A DNA stretch of 64,000 bases. It comes from Fulvivirga maritima. Its GTDB lineage: Bacteria > Bacteroidota > Bacteroidia > Cytophagales > Cyclobacteriaceae. Numbering within the stretch: the first letter of the stretch is position 1; every line of letters starts with the position of its first letter. This document shows positions 1 to 9,474 of this stretch, in pieces. A program made the translations under genes and the position numbers. The DNA is taken from the NCBI RefSeq assembly GCF_021389955.1, contig NZ_CP089980.1:1735501-1799500 (forward strand). The letters run 5' to 3'. The notes below the pieces were generated by a model. It saw only the letters and a program-made list of their open reading frames with translations, was not told the DNA's origin and made no database searches.

Positions 1-666
1 CTGTACTATGCTCATTCCGGTAATATGTTCTTGCACAAAAGAGTTGAGGTTAGCCACAGCGTTACGCACATCGTTAAATGCCACTTTTATTTTCTCTTTA
101 AATACATAAGTAGAAACCAGCAAAATAGGCAATGTAGATAAACTGATTAGTGCCAGGCGCCAATCACTAGAAAACATAATGATTAAAATAAAGATCAGCT
201 GCAGCAAGTCTCCCATCATAGCGGCCAATCCTTGAGAAAAAACATCGGCCAAAGTCTCCACATCAGAAATAGTTCTTGTTACAAGCCTTCCGATAGGGGT
301 ATTATCAAAAAACTTAAGCCTTAGTTTTACTAAATGTTCATATAGCTGTACCCTAATATCTCTGATAACATACTGACCAAGCCAGCCAGAAAGGTAGGTG
401 TGGGCATATTGCACTAGAGCCTGAGCGAATAATATTCCTCCGAGCACCAACATCATATTAACCATGCCCTGGTAGTCTCCGTACGCAACATGATTATCTA
501 ATGTCTGCTGTATAAGCAAAGGCAACAATGGGGCTAAAACTCCTAGTGCTATGGTTAAGAAAATAAGTAGAAAAAACCTTCCTTTATAAGGCTTCACAAA
601 CCGCATTAACCGCTTCAACACATCTAAATCTACAATGCTTCCGCTATTTACTTTCTCTTTTTCCAA
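1..666 (-). CDS. ABC transporter, permease/ATP-binding exporter (partial, C-terminus outside window)
   Basis: The reverse strand is open for 222 codons and runs off the left edge. The visible part is an ABC exporter membrane domain: hydrophobic helices alternate with loops, and the typical cytoplasmic coupling stretch FFDNTPIGRLVTRTISDVE is present, as in MdlB/MsbA-type half-transporters. The ATP-binding domain would lie beyond the edge. No in-frame ATG exists near the beginning. A TTG at 666-664 lies two bases after the truA stop codon, and the first in-frame Met is in the segment KRLMRFVKPYKGRF. The true start is therefore TTG or an internal codon. It is the last visible gene of a leftward operon with truA. 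The exported substrate cannot be told from the sequence. Confidence 0.85.
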   Translation of the reverse strand, partial: MEKEKVNSGSIVDLDVLKRLMRFVKPYKGRFFLLIFLTIALGVLAPLLPLLIQQTLDNHVAYGDYQGMVNMMLVLGGILFAQALVQYAHTYLSGWLGQYVIRDIRVQLYEHLVKLRLKFFDNTPIGRLVTRTISDVETLADVFSQGLAAMMGDLLQLIFILIIMFSSDWRLALISLSTLPILLVSTYVFKEKIKVAFNDVRNAVANLNSFVQEHITGMSIVQ

Positions 667-667
667 T

Positions 668-1414
668 CTACAATCTAATATCTTCGGGATAACATACCCT
701 GGTTAAAAAAAGTCCCTGAGGAGGAGCCGATGCTCCGGCATTTCTTCGGTTTTTACTGTCGATAATTTGCTGAAAGTCATCTATGCTCAACTTACCACTA
801 CCAACCAGAAATAAAGTGCCTACTACCGCCCTTACCATACCGCGTAAAAACCTATTGGCTGAGATATGAAACACATAATAATCTTCCTTCTCCACCCATC
901 TGGCTTCAGTAATGTTACAGCAGAAGTTGTTCACGTCTGTTTTTACCTTACTAAAAGCTTCGAAATCATGCTCCCCAATCAGTAACGAAGCCGCTTGGTT
1001 CATGGTTGTAATATCCATTGGTTTTACAAAAATAAAACTCATATCATGGTAGAAAGGGTTCTTTTGCCTGCTAACATAATATTCATAACTACGAGAAGTA
1101 GCCGTGAACCGCGCATGAGCCTCCTCATTTACTGCAAATATGGCATTAATGCTAATATCTTCTGGCAAATAACTGTTTAAATTATAGCGTAGTTTGCCTG
1201 TATCAATTTCATTTTCAAGATCAGCATGAAAAAACTGCTGCTTGCAATGTACCCCTGTATCTGTTCTGCCACTACCGGTAATTACTATGGGTTGATTAAG
1301 TATTAAGCTCATAGCTTCTTCTACTGCCTGCTGCACAGAAATAGCGTTTTTCTGCCTTTGCCAACCATGATACTTTTTACCATGGTACGAAATTTCAAAA
1401 AAATATCTCATCAA
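668..1414 (-). CDS. truA: tRNA pseudouridine synthase A
   Basis: This 248-residue protein is of normal length for TruA, which makes pseudouridine at positions 38-40 of tRNA anticodon arms. The catalytic-loop signature GRTDTGVH, with the nucleophilic Asp, is present around residue 50. The N-terminal FEISYHGKKYHGWQRQ and the later RFLRGMVRAVVGTL motifs are also family hallmarks. The ATG overlaps the last 4 bases of the upstream HAD hydrolase gene, so the two are probably translated together. The downstream ABC exporter begins almost at its stop codon. Confidence 0.96.
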   Translation of the reverse strand: MMRYFFEISYHGKKYHGWQRQKNAISVQQAVEEAMSLILNQPIVITGSGRTDTGVHCKQQFFHADLENEIDTGKLRYNLNSYLPEDISINAIFAVNEEAHARFTATSRSYEYYVSRQKNPFYHDMSFIFVKPMDITTMNQAASLLIGEHDFEAFSKVKTDVNNFCCNITEARWVEKEDYYVFHISANRFLRGMVRAVVGTLFLVGSGKLSIDDFQQIIDSKNRRNAGASAPPQGLFLTRVCYPEDIRL

Positions 1415-2112
1415 ATATATCTTAGGATGTCATGTAAAGCCTCTACCTGAATGTAGTCTTCTGTTAAAACCTCCTCAGTAGGCACTTCATGCTGCCAGGT
1501 AATTTCATAGGGAACATAAATAGCATTGCTGCCAATATTCAATACAGGAATGATATCTGATTTTAGAGAATTGCCAATCATTAAAAACTCTTCAGGATAT
1601 AAATCAAGATGACTAACGAGTCTTCTATAATCAGATTCCGATTTCTTGTTCATTACTTCTATATGATGAAAATACCCTTCTAAGCCTGACTTTTCTAACT
1701 TTCTATGCTGATCTAATAGATCTCCCTTCGTAACTAAAATAACCCTGTATTTCTTTCTTACTTTGCTTAAAATATCCTCCACCTGATCCAAAAGCACTAC
1801 GGGCTTATCCAGCATTTCTTTGCCTATGTTTAAGATGTGATTGCTCAAGTTGGCTGAGAAATTTTCACCGCATATTTTCAAAGCGGCCTCCATCATAGAT
1901 AGAGTAAAGCCTTTTATGCCAAAACCATATAAATCCAGGTTCTTGACTTCCACCTCATACAGCACCTTCATAATGCTTTCGCTATTTCCATAATCTGCCA
2001 TTAGCTTGCAAAAAGCCGCTTCAGCCTCTCTGAAATAGTTCTCGTTTACCCACAGGGTATCATCGGCATCAAAGCCAATAACTTTTATATTCTTATTTTT
2101 AAAGTCTTTCAT
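1411..2112 (-). CDS. HAD-superfamily hydrolase
   Basis: This 233-residue protein is a haloacid dehalogenase-type phosphatase. Motif I is FDADDTLW near residue 15 (Asp nucleophile and Asp acid/base). Motif II is in VILVTKGD, and motif IV is MIGNSLKSDI near residue 178. The size and helical cap between motifs I and II fit the YjjG/phosphoglycolate phosphatase-like subgroup, whose members act on small phosphorylated metabolites. The substrate cannot be assigned. The gene overlaps the thiolase gene upstream by 14 bases and truA downstream by 4 bases, indicating one transcript. Confidence 0.88.
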   Translation of the reverse strand: MKDFKNKNIKVIGFDADDTLWVNENYFREAEAAFCKLMADYGNSESIMKVLYEVEVKNLDLYGFGIKGFTLSMMEAALKICGENFSANLSNHILNIGKEMLDKPVVLLDQVEDILSKVRKKYRVILVTKGDLLDQHRKLEKSGLEGYFHHIEVMNKKSESDYRRLVSHLDLYPEEFLMIGNSLKSDIIPVLNIGSNAIYVPYEITWQHEVPTEEVLTEDYIQVEALHDILRYI

Positions 2113-3304
2113 ATATCACAGCGGCACCTTGTCCTACTCCTACACACATAGTGGCCAGGCCGTATTTTGCCGATTCTCTCTTTTTTAATTCATGTAGTAA
2201 AGTGGCAGATATTCTAGCACCGCTCGCTCCCAGCGGATGCCCCAGCGCTATAGCTCCACCATTTACATTTACCTTTTCAGGATCTAATTCTAAATCTCTC
2301 ATACAAGCAATTGACTGAGCAGCAAAAGCTTCATTAAGCTCCACCAGATCAATATCGTTGATTTTAAGGCCTGCCCGAGCCAATGCTTTCTGTGTGGCGG
2401 GTACGGGCCCAATACCCATCAGTGCCGGGTCTACCCCAGCTACCGCCATAGAAACTATACGAGCCATAGGCTTCAATTGATATCTTTTCAGCACCTCCTC
2501 ACTTACTACCAAAGCAGCGGCAGCACCATCATTAATACCTGATGAATTACCAGCTGTAACAGTACCGCCCTTTTTAAACGCGGGTTTTAGTGTAGCAAGC
2601 TTATCCATACTGGTAAGCCGTGGGTGCTCATCTTTATCAAAAAGTATATCATCTCCTTTCTTTTGAGGAACTGATACAGAAATTATTTCACCTTCAAAGG
2701 CATTTATTTTATTTGCGTTATCATATTTAAGCTGGGAAAAGTGTGCAAATTCATCTTGTTCTTGTCTGCTAATGTTATACTTTTCCGTCACATTTTCTGC
2801 GGTTTCTCCCATTCCGTAAGGATAGTGCTTTTCTGATAATGCCGAATTTACAAACCGCCAACCTATAGTAGTATCATAGATTTCTGCATTTCTACCAAAG
2901 GCCGTTTCTGACTTACTCATTACAAAGGGCGCTCGTGTCATGCTTTCCGTGCCTCCTGCTATGTAAGCGCCACCTTCCCCCAGCATAACGGCCCTGGCAG
3001 CATCCATAATAGCTTGCAGACCAGAAGCACATAGCCGATTGACCGTAACACCGCCAACAGTAATAGGTACGTCAGCCAATAGAGCGGCCATCCGCGCTAC
3101 ATTTCTATTATCTTCTCCTGCCTGATTCGCGGCTCCAAAAACCACATCTTCCAGCTCTTTCACATCAAAAGCCTTATTTCTCTCTACAAGACCCTTAATA
3201 ACATGTGCCGCCAAATCATCTGGGCGAACCGTAGCCAAACCACCGCCAAATTTCCCGATAGGAGTTCTAAGGATATCTACTATATAAGCCGCTTTCATTA
3301 TCAC
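2099..3304 (-). CDS. acetyl-CoA acyltransferase (thiolase, PcaF/3-oxoadipyl-CoA thiolase-like)
   Basis: This is a complete 401-residue thiolase. The nucleophilic Cys is in [11 protein letters not shown] near residue 91. The catalytic His is in [16 protein letters not shown] near residue 355, and the second Cys is in CVGVGQGAA near the C-terminus. The stretch [21 protein letters not shown] and the 401-residue length resemble 3-oxoadipyl-CoA thiolases (PcaF/PaaJ). No other aromatic-degradation genes are nearby, so it may instead serve fatty-acid beta-oxidation or ketothiolysis. It is the first gene of the leftward thiolase-HAD-truA-ABC run. Confidence 0.92.
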   Translation of the reverse strand: MIMKAAYIVDILRTPIGKFGGGLATVRPDDLAAHVIKGLVERNKAFDVKELEDVVFGAANQAGEDNRNVARMAALLADVPITVGGVTVNRLCASGLQAIMDAARAVMLGEGGAYIAGGTESMTRAPFVMSKSETAFGRNAEIYDTTIGWRFVNSALSEKHYPYGMGETAENVTEKYNISRQEQDEFAHFSQLKYDNANKINAFEGEIISVSVPQKKGDDILFDKDEHPRLTSMDKLATLKPAFKKGGTVTAGNSSGINDGAAAALVVSEEVLKRYQLKPMARIVSMAVAGVDPALMGIGPVPATQKALARAGLKINDIDLVELNEAFAAQSIACMRDLELDPEKVNVNGGAIALGHPLGASGARISATLLHELKKRESAKYGLATMCVGVGQGAAVIYERL

Positions 3305-3410
3305 AAAAGTTAAAATTGAGGAATAAAGGACCTGATGGTATCTGCGGTTTTGTTTTTTTTAACCGCGTGGTTTGATTTAATTTGCACTTGCAATTTAAGC
3401 CAATAGCCAT

Positions 3411-3890
3411 ATGTTACAAAGGATTCAAACCGTATTTCTATTACTAGTAGTATTACTGATGCTACTTACTCTTATCTTCCCTATGTGGGTTTATCACTCA
3501 CCAGACACCGATAAAGGCATTATGCTCACCGCCTTTTATCTTGTTACTAATAATGGATTAGAAGAAGTGTCTAAAGAATATTTCCCTTACATTCTCATTG
3601 GTGCTTTTGCCATACTTTCTGCCATAGTAGGCATAGTAGAGATTACCAGATTTAAAAATAGGATGCTTCAGATTAAACTAAGTGCGCTTAATTCGCTACT
3701 CATATTTTGTTCTTTGGGCCTAAGCTTTTGGTTTGGTAAAGGAGTAATGGAAAGTGAAGAAATTCAAAACAGCTGGACATACGGTATCGGCAGCTTTTTA
3801 CCAGTAGGAGCCATGATCTTTAATGTGCTTGCCAATCGTTTTATCAGAAAAGATGAAAGACTGGTAAGGTCTGTAGACAGAATTAGATAA
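3411..3890 (+). CDS. DUF4293 family membrane protein
   Basis: This is a 159-residue integral membrane protein with four predicted helices: about residues 5-27, 60-80, 92-112 and 122-140. It begins MLQRIQTVFLLLVVLLMLL and ends in a basic tail, RFIRKDERLVRSVDRIR. The N-terminal MIQRIQT-like start followed by four helices is typical of DUF4293, a family restricted to Bacteroidota with no known function. It is divergent from the thiolase gene and is followed by a strong intrinsic terminator, so it is probably a single-gene transcript. Confidence 0.85.
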   Translation: MLQRIQTVFLLLVVLLMLLTLIFPMWVYHSPDTDKGIMLTAFYLVTNNGLEEVSKEYFPYILIGAFAILSAIVGIVEITRFKNRMLQIKLSALNSLLIFCSLGLSFWFGKGVMESEEIQNSWTYGIGSFLPVGAMIFNVLANRFIRKDERLVRSVDRIR

Positions 3891-3914
3891 GAGTTAATAA
3901 AATACTAATGATAT

Positions 3915-3944
3915 AAAGGAGTGAAGTTTTTCACTCCTTTTTTT
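3915..3944 (+). terminator. intrinsic terminator after the DUF4293 gene
   Basis: A perfect 11-bp stem (AAAGGAGTGAA at 3915-3925 pairing with TTCACTCCTTT at 3930-3940) with a 4-base loop is followed by a run of T. It lies 25 bases past the stop codon. Confidence 0.9.
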
Positions 3945-4023
3945 ATGTCAAAACCTGACTAATTAACCTTTCATAAGCTCAAAAATTCCTGCGAGTTTAT
4001 AATAAAACCGTAAAATCTGTCAA

Positions 4024-4056
4024 TTTGTCATTGCTTAACTAATGGAATAGATTTTG
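4024..4056 (+). promoter_or_regulatory. candidate Bacteroidota-type promoter of htpG
   Basis: TTTG at 4024-4027 and TAGATTTTG at 4048-4056 resemble the phylum's -33 TTTG and -7 TAnnTTTG elements. The spacing is 20 bases and the -7 box has one extra T, so the match is imperfect. It lies about 50 bases before the htpG start codon. Confidence 0.35.
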
Positions 4057-4106
4057 GTCAGCGGTTGAATGTAAAACTGAATTTTAAAAATTAACTCATA
4101 AACGCA

Positions 4107-5999
4107 ATGGCAGAAAAAGGCACCATTTCAATCCATACCGAGAATATCTTCCCAATCATTAAAAAGTTTCTTTATTCTGATCATGAGATATTCTTAAGAG
4201 AGTTGGTTTCTAACGCAGTAGACGCCACTCAAAAACTCAAAAGACTATCATCATTAGGAGAAATCACTTCTGAAATAGGCGACACTACCGTAGAAGTAAG
4301 CTTCGATAAAGATAAAAAGACCATCACCGTAAGTGACCGCGGTATTGGTATGACCGCCGAAGAAATCAAAAAATATATTAACCAAATTGCCTTTTCAGGA
4401 GCTACAGAATTTGTAGAGAAGTTTAAAGATAAAGGTGACGCCAAAGACATCATTGGTAAATTTGGTTTAGGTTTTTACTCCGCCTTTATGGTAGCCAGCC
4501 AGGTAGAAATCATCAGTAAATCATATCAGGATGGTACAGAAGCTGCCCGTTGGATTTGTGATGGATCTACAGAATTTGAAATTACTGAGGCCACTAAAGA
4601 AACTCGCGGTACAGACATTATTCTACATGTAGCTGAAGATTCTGAAGAGTTTTTAGACGAATGGAAATTAAAGTCTATTCTAGATAAATACTGTAAGTTC
4701 TTACCTGTGCCCATTAAATTTGGTACAAAAGAAGAGCAAGTAGAAGATGGACAAGATGATGAAGGTAAGCCTAAGTACAAGTCTGTAACTCAAGACAGAA
4801 TAATTAACGATACTACTCCTCTATGGACTAAAGCGCCAGCAGATCTTAAAGATGAGGATTATCTTAACTTCTATAAAGAACTTTACCCTATGTCAGAAGA
4901 TCCATTATTCTGGATCCACCTGAACGTAGATTATCCTTTTAACCTTACTGGTATTCTTTACTTCCCTAAAGTGAAAAATGACTTTGAGGTTCAGAAAAAC
5001 AAAATACAGCTTTATTCACGCCAGGTATTCATTACTGATGAAGTAAAAGATGTAGTGCCTGAGTTCTTAATGTTATTACATGGGGTTATAGATTCACCAG
5101 ATATTCCTCTTAACGTATCAAGAAGTTACCTTCAGTCTGATGGTAATGTGAAAAAAATCAATAATCACATCACTAAAAAGGTAGCAGACAAGCTAGAGGA
5201 GTTATTTAAACAAGACAGAGAGTCTTACCAAGCAAAATGGAATGACATAGGTGTTTTTGTAAAATACGGTATGCTTAGTGAAGATAAATTCTATGATAAA
5301 GCTAAGAATTTCGCTCTATTCACTAACACCGAAAATGAGTTCTTCACATTTGATGAGTACAAAGAAAAAGTACAGGAAACTCAAAAAGATAAAGACGACA
5401 ACGTTATCTACCTATACACTACAGATGCTGGCAAGCAAGATGCCTACATCCAATCAGCCAAAAATAAAGGCTATGATGTACTTCTGTTAGATGGTGTTAT
5501 TGACAGCCACTATGTTAACTTCTTAGAGCAAAAGCTAGAAAAAACACAGCTGAAACGTGTAGATGCTGAAAACATAGAAAAGATTATTGATAAAGGCGAG
5601 ACTATTGCCAGTGTTTTAAGCAAAGAAGAAGAAGAAAAAGTAAAAGAAATCTTCGAAAAGGCCGTGAATAACCCAAGCATGAATATCTCTGTAGAGTCAT
5701 TATCTCCAGATGATATGCCTGTAACTATAACCATGTCTGAGTTTATGAGAAGAATGAAAGATATGGCCAAAAATGGCGGAGGTGCTTATGCCATGATGGG
5801 TAGTATGCCTGATCAGTTTGAAATGTCAATTAACGGTAATCACAACATAGTAGGCAAAATACTGAGCGCTGATAACGATGATAAAAAGGCTCAATTGGCT
5901 AAACAAGCCTATGACTTGGCCATGCTTTCTCAGAACATGCTACAAGGTAAAGACCTTACTAACTTCATAAAAAGAAGTATAGACATGGCTGCAGAATAA
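4107..5999 (+). CDS. htpG: molecular chaperone HtpG (Hsp90)
   Basis: This is a 630-residue bacterial Hsp90. The N-terminal ATPase domain (about residues 1-215) has the GHKL motifs ELVSNAVDA, DRGIGM and GKFGLGFYSAFM. The middle domain (about 220-480) contains DIPLNVSRSYLQ with the conserved catalytic Arg. The C-terminal dimerisation domain follows. An acidic insert near residue 215 (EEQVEDGQDDEGKPKY) sits where eukaryotic Hsp90 has its charged linker. The protein refolds or holds client proteins in the cytosol, especially under heat stress. It is monocistronic, with its own candidate promoter and terminator. Confidence 0.98.
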   Translation: MAEKGTISIHTENIFPIIKKFLYSDHEIFLRELVSNAVDATQKLKRLSSLGEITSEIGDTTVEVSFDKDKKTITVSDRGIGMTAEEIKKYINQIAFSGATEFVEKFKDKGDAKDIIGKFGLGFYSAFMVASQVEIISKSYQDGTEAARWICDGSTEFEITEATKETRGTDIILHVAEDSEEFLDEWKLKSILDKYCKFLPVPIKFGTKEEQVEDGQDDEGKPKYKSVTQDRIINDTTPLWTKAPADLKDEDYLNFYKELYPMSEDPLFWIHLNVDYPFNLTGILYFPKVKNDFEVQKNKIQLYSRQVFITDEVKDVVPEFLMLLHGVIDSPDIPLNVSRSYLQSDGNVKKINNHITKKVADKLEELFKQDRESYQAKWNDIGVFVKYGMLSEDKFYDKAKNFALFTNTENEFFTFDEYKEKVQETQKDKDDNVIYLYTTDAGKQDAYIQSAKNKGYDVLLLDGVIDSHYVNFLEQKLEKTQLKRVDAENIEKIIDKGETIASVLSKEEEEKVKEIFEKAVNNPSMNISVESLSPDDMPVTITMSEFMRRMKDMAKNGGGAYAMMGSMPDQFEMSINGNHNIVGKILSADNDDKKAQLAKQAYDLAMLSQNMLQGKDLTNFIKRSIDMAAE

Positions 6000-6025
6000 G
6001 CTATTTCAATAAAATAAATATTATG

Positions 6026-6061
6026 AGGCCATTCATTTTAAAAGTGAATGGCCTTGTTTTT
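6026..6061 (+). terminator. intrinsic terminator of htpG
   Basis: The 10-bp stem AGGCCATTCA (6026-6035) pairs with TGAATGGCCT (6045-6054). A T-rich tract follows immediately. Confidence 0.88.
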
Positions 6062-6184
6062 TGAGCTAAACAACAGAGAAGTGACCAAAACCTCTAATTA
6101 TGGAACTTTTATAAGCTCAACCTTATTGAAGAATAGAAATAAAATTTAGTTCTTTACGTTAATTATCCTAAACTAAAATTTATT

Positions 6185-7000
6185 GTGAAATATCCATTTC
6201 TTAGTATAATACTCCTATTAGTTTGTTTCCACACCAAAGCACAGGAAGTAGATCCTGAAAGTGAAGATAAGATGTTTACCATCAATACGCCTATTACCAT
6301 AGAGCTAGATGATGACAAGGAAGAAGAAGACGATACTGTAGAACCCAAAAAGAAGAAAAGAAAGAAAAAGGTATTTTACGGTATTAAAACTAAAAAACGC
6401 TTTACGCAAAGTGGTAGTGGCACAAGAAAGACCTACGAGTTATTTTATGTCATAAAAGATCCTATTGAATTAGACCCTTACGTAAGGGATATTTATTGGG
6501 TAGACTATAGAAGAGGTGCTATTCGTCATGGCGGAGAAGTAGATCAGGAGCATGGTGCCGTACTTCACGGTCCTTATAAGCGCATGCAGGGTGAACAACT
6601 TATAGAAGAAGGCATCTTCTATAAAGGTATGAAGCATGGCCGGTGGGTAGAATATGATAAAAACGATCTTCTTGTAGACAAAGAAAAATATTACAAAGGG
6701 TGGCCTAAAGAATCAAAAGTGAGCTATTACGATAGAAATCGTGAAAAAATGAAAGAAATAGTACCTATAGAATATGGAGAAAAAGAGGGCAACTATTTTT
6801 ACTTTCATGAAAATGGCCGAGTAGCTGTTCGGGGTGAATTTAAATGGGACCAAAGGGTAGGTGATTGGGTAGAATATTACTCCACAGGCCGAAGAAAAAA
6901 GGTAGTTAGGTATCCAAAAGAACCCTTTGATAATGATATGACCCCATTTACATGGAAAGAATGGAACCGAAGAGGTAAGTTAGTTTACGAAAAAAGGTAA
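6185..7000 (+). CDS. secreted MORN/YwqK-type repeat protein
   Basis: This 271-residue protein starts at GTG with a signal peptide, MKYPFLSIILLLVCFHTKAQ, probably cleaved after AQ. A very acidic stretch (about residues 35-52, DDDKEEEDD) is followed by a lysine-rich stretch (EPKKKKRKKK). The rest carries repeated motifs such as KHGRWVEYDKN, KEGNYFYFHENGR and VGDWVEYYSTGR. These resemble the 'toxin-antitoxin YwqK' MORN-variant repeats that are common in secreted Bacteroidota proteins. Function is unknown. Despite the family's database name there is no toxin partner nearby. Confidence 0.7.
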   Translation: MKYPFLSIILLLVCFHTKAQEVDPESEDKMFTINTPITIELDDDKEEEDDTVEPKKKKRKKKVFYGIKTKKRFTQSGSGTRKTYELFYVIKDPIELDPYVRDIYWVDYRRGAIRHGGEVDQEHGAVLHGPYKRMQGEQLIEEGIFYKGMKHGRWVEYDKNDLLVDKEKYYKGWPKESKVSYYDRNREKMKEIVPIEYGEKEGNYFYFHENGRVAVRGEFKWDQRVGDWVEYYSTGRRKKVVRYPKEPFDNDMTPFTWKEWNRRGKLVYEKR

Positions 7001-7510
7001 AAAAATCAGGCAAATGGGTTCCGGCCTAATATCCTCTTAACGCTTCAATCAAAATAGGCTAAGTTATTTTGTAGTAAAATTTCATCTAAACCTTACGCTT
7101 ACCTACAAACAGGCAGTTTATTATTTAGTATTTTTTTGGTATCTTATTATCAGGATTAAGAGTTGATAATATGAGTATAAGGCCATTAAAATATTTTTTA
7201 TTAATTTTAAAAGATATTGATTTATTAAGATGCCTTAAAATATATCGAGGCATCCTGTTTTCAATAGCCAGATCCCAGGCTTTTTACGGTAGGTATTTCA
7301 CCTACTCCCCACCGTTCAACTATTCCAGTGTTTCGGTAACTAAAGGGTTCATTCCTTACACATCACATTATCTATTGATGTTTTCACTAAACATAGTGAT
7401 ATCAATGGCGGTTCTATTGGCTTAAAGCAAAAAGCAATACTTACCAAAAGATAAGTACAGTAAACTATATATGATTGTGTAAAGGATAAATAATAATTAA
7501 AAAGCAGGTT
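7001..7510. other. 510-bp intergenic region with small hairpins, no convincing gene
   Basis: No convincing gene is visible. An 84-codon frame (7171-7425) has no recognisable family, odd composition and no good ribosome site. Three short inverted repeats are present: GATGCCT/AGGCATC (7229-7235 and 7248-7254, followed by CTGTTTT), GTAGGT/ACCTAC around 7290-7305, and CACTA/TAGTG (7385-7398). The region may be the leader of the signalling array or encode a small RNA. Confidence 0.4.
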
Positions 7511-9469
7511 GTGAGGCAGATCATGAGGAACAAATTATCATTTAATATTCCAGCTACCAGAGCTATACATTTTAAGAACTTTCTGGTACTCATCTTATCG
7601 TTAGCCATTGCACTGTATATTGATTTTATAACTCCACTTGGCTTAGCTGCTGGCAGCTGTTTTCTAATAGCTTTCATTTCCACCAGAGGTTCAGAAAGTA
7701 TCATATTTCCATTTCTGATTGCTTTTACAGTAAGTATTCTAATTATCATAGGAGCATTTATTTCTCCTATGGGCCTGGATAGAGAAACGGCTCTTTTTAA
7801 CCGATGTCTCACCATTATCATTTCCTGGATAATGGCTAGCCTGCTCTTTTTTAAAAAAATAAGTAAGCTGGAGTTTCAGGAGGTTTCTAAAGAACTAAGC
7901 ACCCATGCTACAGAAATACAAGAAGCCCATGCAGCCCTTGAAGCAACTCAAAAAGAAGTATTGAACATGACAGAACGCACAGCAAATTACCAGCGAGAAC
8001 TAGAAGAAACCCAATTAATATTAGAGATGGCCACTGAAGCTACTGAAGCAGGAGTTTGGTCATGGAATACTTCTACCAAGATAATGACCAGTGATGAACG
8101 CATGTTATTGCTTTTTGACTTGGATTTAGAGAATAAAACAAATTCTGCCAGGCCTTTTATTAACCGTATTCACCCAGAAGAGCGAAAAGAGGTGTTGGAA
8201 ATTCTTAAAACCTCAACAGAGCAAAACAAGAGCTTTCAATTTGATGCACGTATTATAGATCGTTTTGGTAATCGTAAACATGTCAAAACCATTGGATCAG
8301 TTAAAGCAAATCCACAAACAAACGAAAAGGAAATAACAGGCCTTTGCCTAAACATAACCAGAGATAAGCTTAAAGATCAGGCACTTCTGGAGAGCACAGA
8401 AAGATTTCAATCGGCCATAGAATATTCGCCTATAGGCATAGGTATATTAGATTTATATGGCAATTGGATACAAGTAAACCGGGCATTAGAAGAAATATTT
8501 GGTTACTCAGCAGATGAGTTATACCAGTTTAGCTTCCAGGATCTTACACATCCTGATGACCTGGAAGAAGACCTTCAATTTGTAGAAGAAATTATTGATG
8601 GTAAAATTAAAAGCTACCAGATGGATAAAAGATACTACAAAAAAGATGGTTCCATATTCTGGGCTCAGCTAAACGTATCCTTATTACGGAGTGGAAATGA
8701 CGTACCACAATACTTTATAAGTCAGATCCAAGAGATTACAGAACGTAAACTAGCGGAGCAAAGAATTCAGGATATAGTAACAGAAAGAACACAGCAGCTT
8801 GAAGTAGCCAACAAAGAGCTAGAAGCCTTTAGCTATTCTGTATCTCATGATTTAAGATCTCCACTGCGTAGTATTCATGGTTTTAGCCAAGCACTGCTAG
8901 AAGATTACTCGGACAAGTTAGATGATACTGGTAAAAATTATCTAAACCGTGTTTCTTCTGCCAGCATACGTATGGGTAGACTTATTGATGATTTGCTCAC
9001 CTTATCACGTATTACCAGGCAGGATATAAACATTACAGAAATAGATCTTTCTGACATCGCCAACCAGATAGTTTCCAACCTATCTCAAGATTATCCGAAA
9101 ACCAATTTTACTATACAGCCCAATATTATAGGCAATGCAGACCGTGGACTCATGTCTGTAGTATTAGAAAACCTTTTAGGAAATGCTGCCAAATACTCAG
9201 GAAAAGAAGAAACTCCTCAAGTAACACTTACTATGGAAAAGATTGAGGGTAAAAAAACCATAATAATAGAAGATAATGGGGTTGGTTTTGACATGCAATA
9301 TTCATCTAAGCTATTTGGAGCCTTCCAAAGGCTGCATAGTGACAGTGAATTTGATGGTACAGGCATAGGCCTGGCCACTGTAAAAAGAATACTTAATCGG
9401 CACGGAGAACAGGTTTATGCCGAAAGCACACTGAATCAAGGATCGAAATTTTACTTCACTCTAAACTAA
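7511..9469 (+). CDS. membrane PAS-domain sensor histidine kinase
   Basis: This 652-residue kinase has about four N-terminal membrane helices (residues 20-120) and a coiled coil (about 120-160). Two PAS/PAC sensor domains follow (about 165-285 and 295-410). The HisKA domain has SVSHDLRSPLRS with the phospho-acceptor His near 446. The GHKL ATPase has NLLGNAAKYS, EDNGVGFD and GTGIGLATVKRI. The GTG at 7511 and the ATG at 7523 are both possible starts; the ATG has GAGG 7 bases upstream. It is the first gene of a seven-gene phosphosignalling array and is followed after 5 bases by an Rcp1-like response regulator, its likely partner. Confidence 0.92.
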   Translation: MRQIMRNKLSFNIPATRAIHFKNFLVLILSLAIALYIDFITPLGLAAGSCFLIAFISTRGSESIIFPFLIAFTVSILIIIGAFISPMGLDRETALFNRCLTIIISWIMASLLFFKKISKLEFQEVSKELSTHATEIQEAHAALEATQKEVLNMTERTANYQRELEETQLILEMATEATEAGVWSWNTSTKIMTSDERMLLLFDLDLENKTNSARPFINRIHPEERKEVLEILKTSTEQNKSFQFDARIIDRFGNRKHVKTIGSVKANPQTNEKEITGLCLNITRDKLKDQALLESTERFQSAIEYSPIGIGILDLYGNWIQVNRALEEIFGYSADELYQFSFQDLTHPDDLEEDLQFVEEIIDGKIKSYQMDKRYYKKDGSIFWAQLNVSLLRSGNDVPQYFISQIQEITERKLAEQRIQDIVTERTQQLEVANKELEAFSYSVSHDLRSPLRSIHGFSQALLEDYSDKLDDTGKNYLNRVSSASIRMGRLIDDLLTLSRITRQDINITEIDLSDIANQIVSNLSQDYPKTNFTIQPNIIGNADRGLMSVVLENLLGNAAKYSGKEETPQVTLTMEKIEGKKTIIIEDNGVGFDMQYSSKLFGAFQRLHSDSEFDGTGIGLATVKRILNRHGEQVYAESTLNQGSKFYFTLN

Positions 9470-9474
9470 AGATT

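Noticed and set aside
4229-4780. Antisense open frames inside htpG
   Set aside because: They are Ser-rich shadows of the acidic, lysine-rich htpG coding strand; the same applies to other antisense frames in DUF4175, rnr, ABC and fasciclin genes.
6185-7000. Toxin-antitoxin system suggested by YwqK-like repeats
   Set aside because: The protein is secreted and there is no adjacent toxin; the database family name is misleading here.
7171-7425. 84-codon open frame in the gap before the signalling array
   Set aside because: No recognisable family, unusual composition and no good ribosome site; hairpins run through it. I treat it as non-coding.
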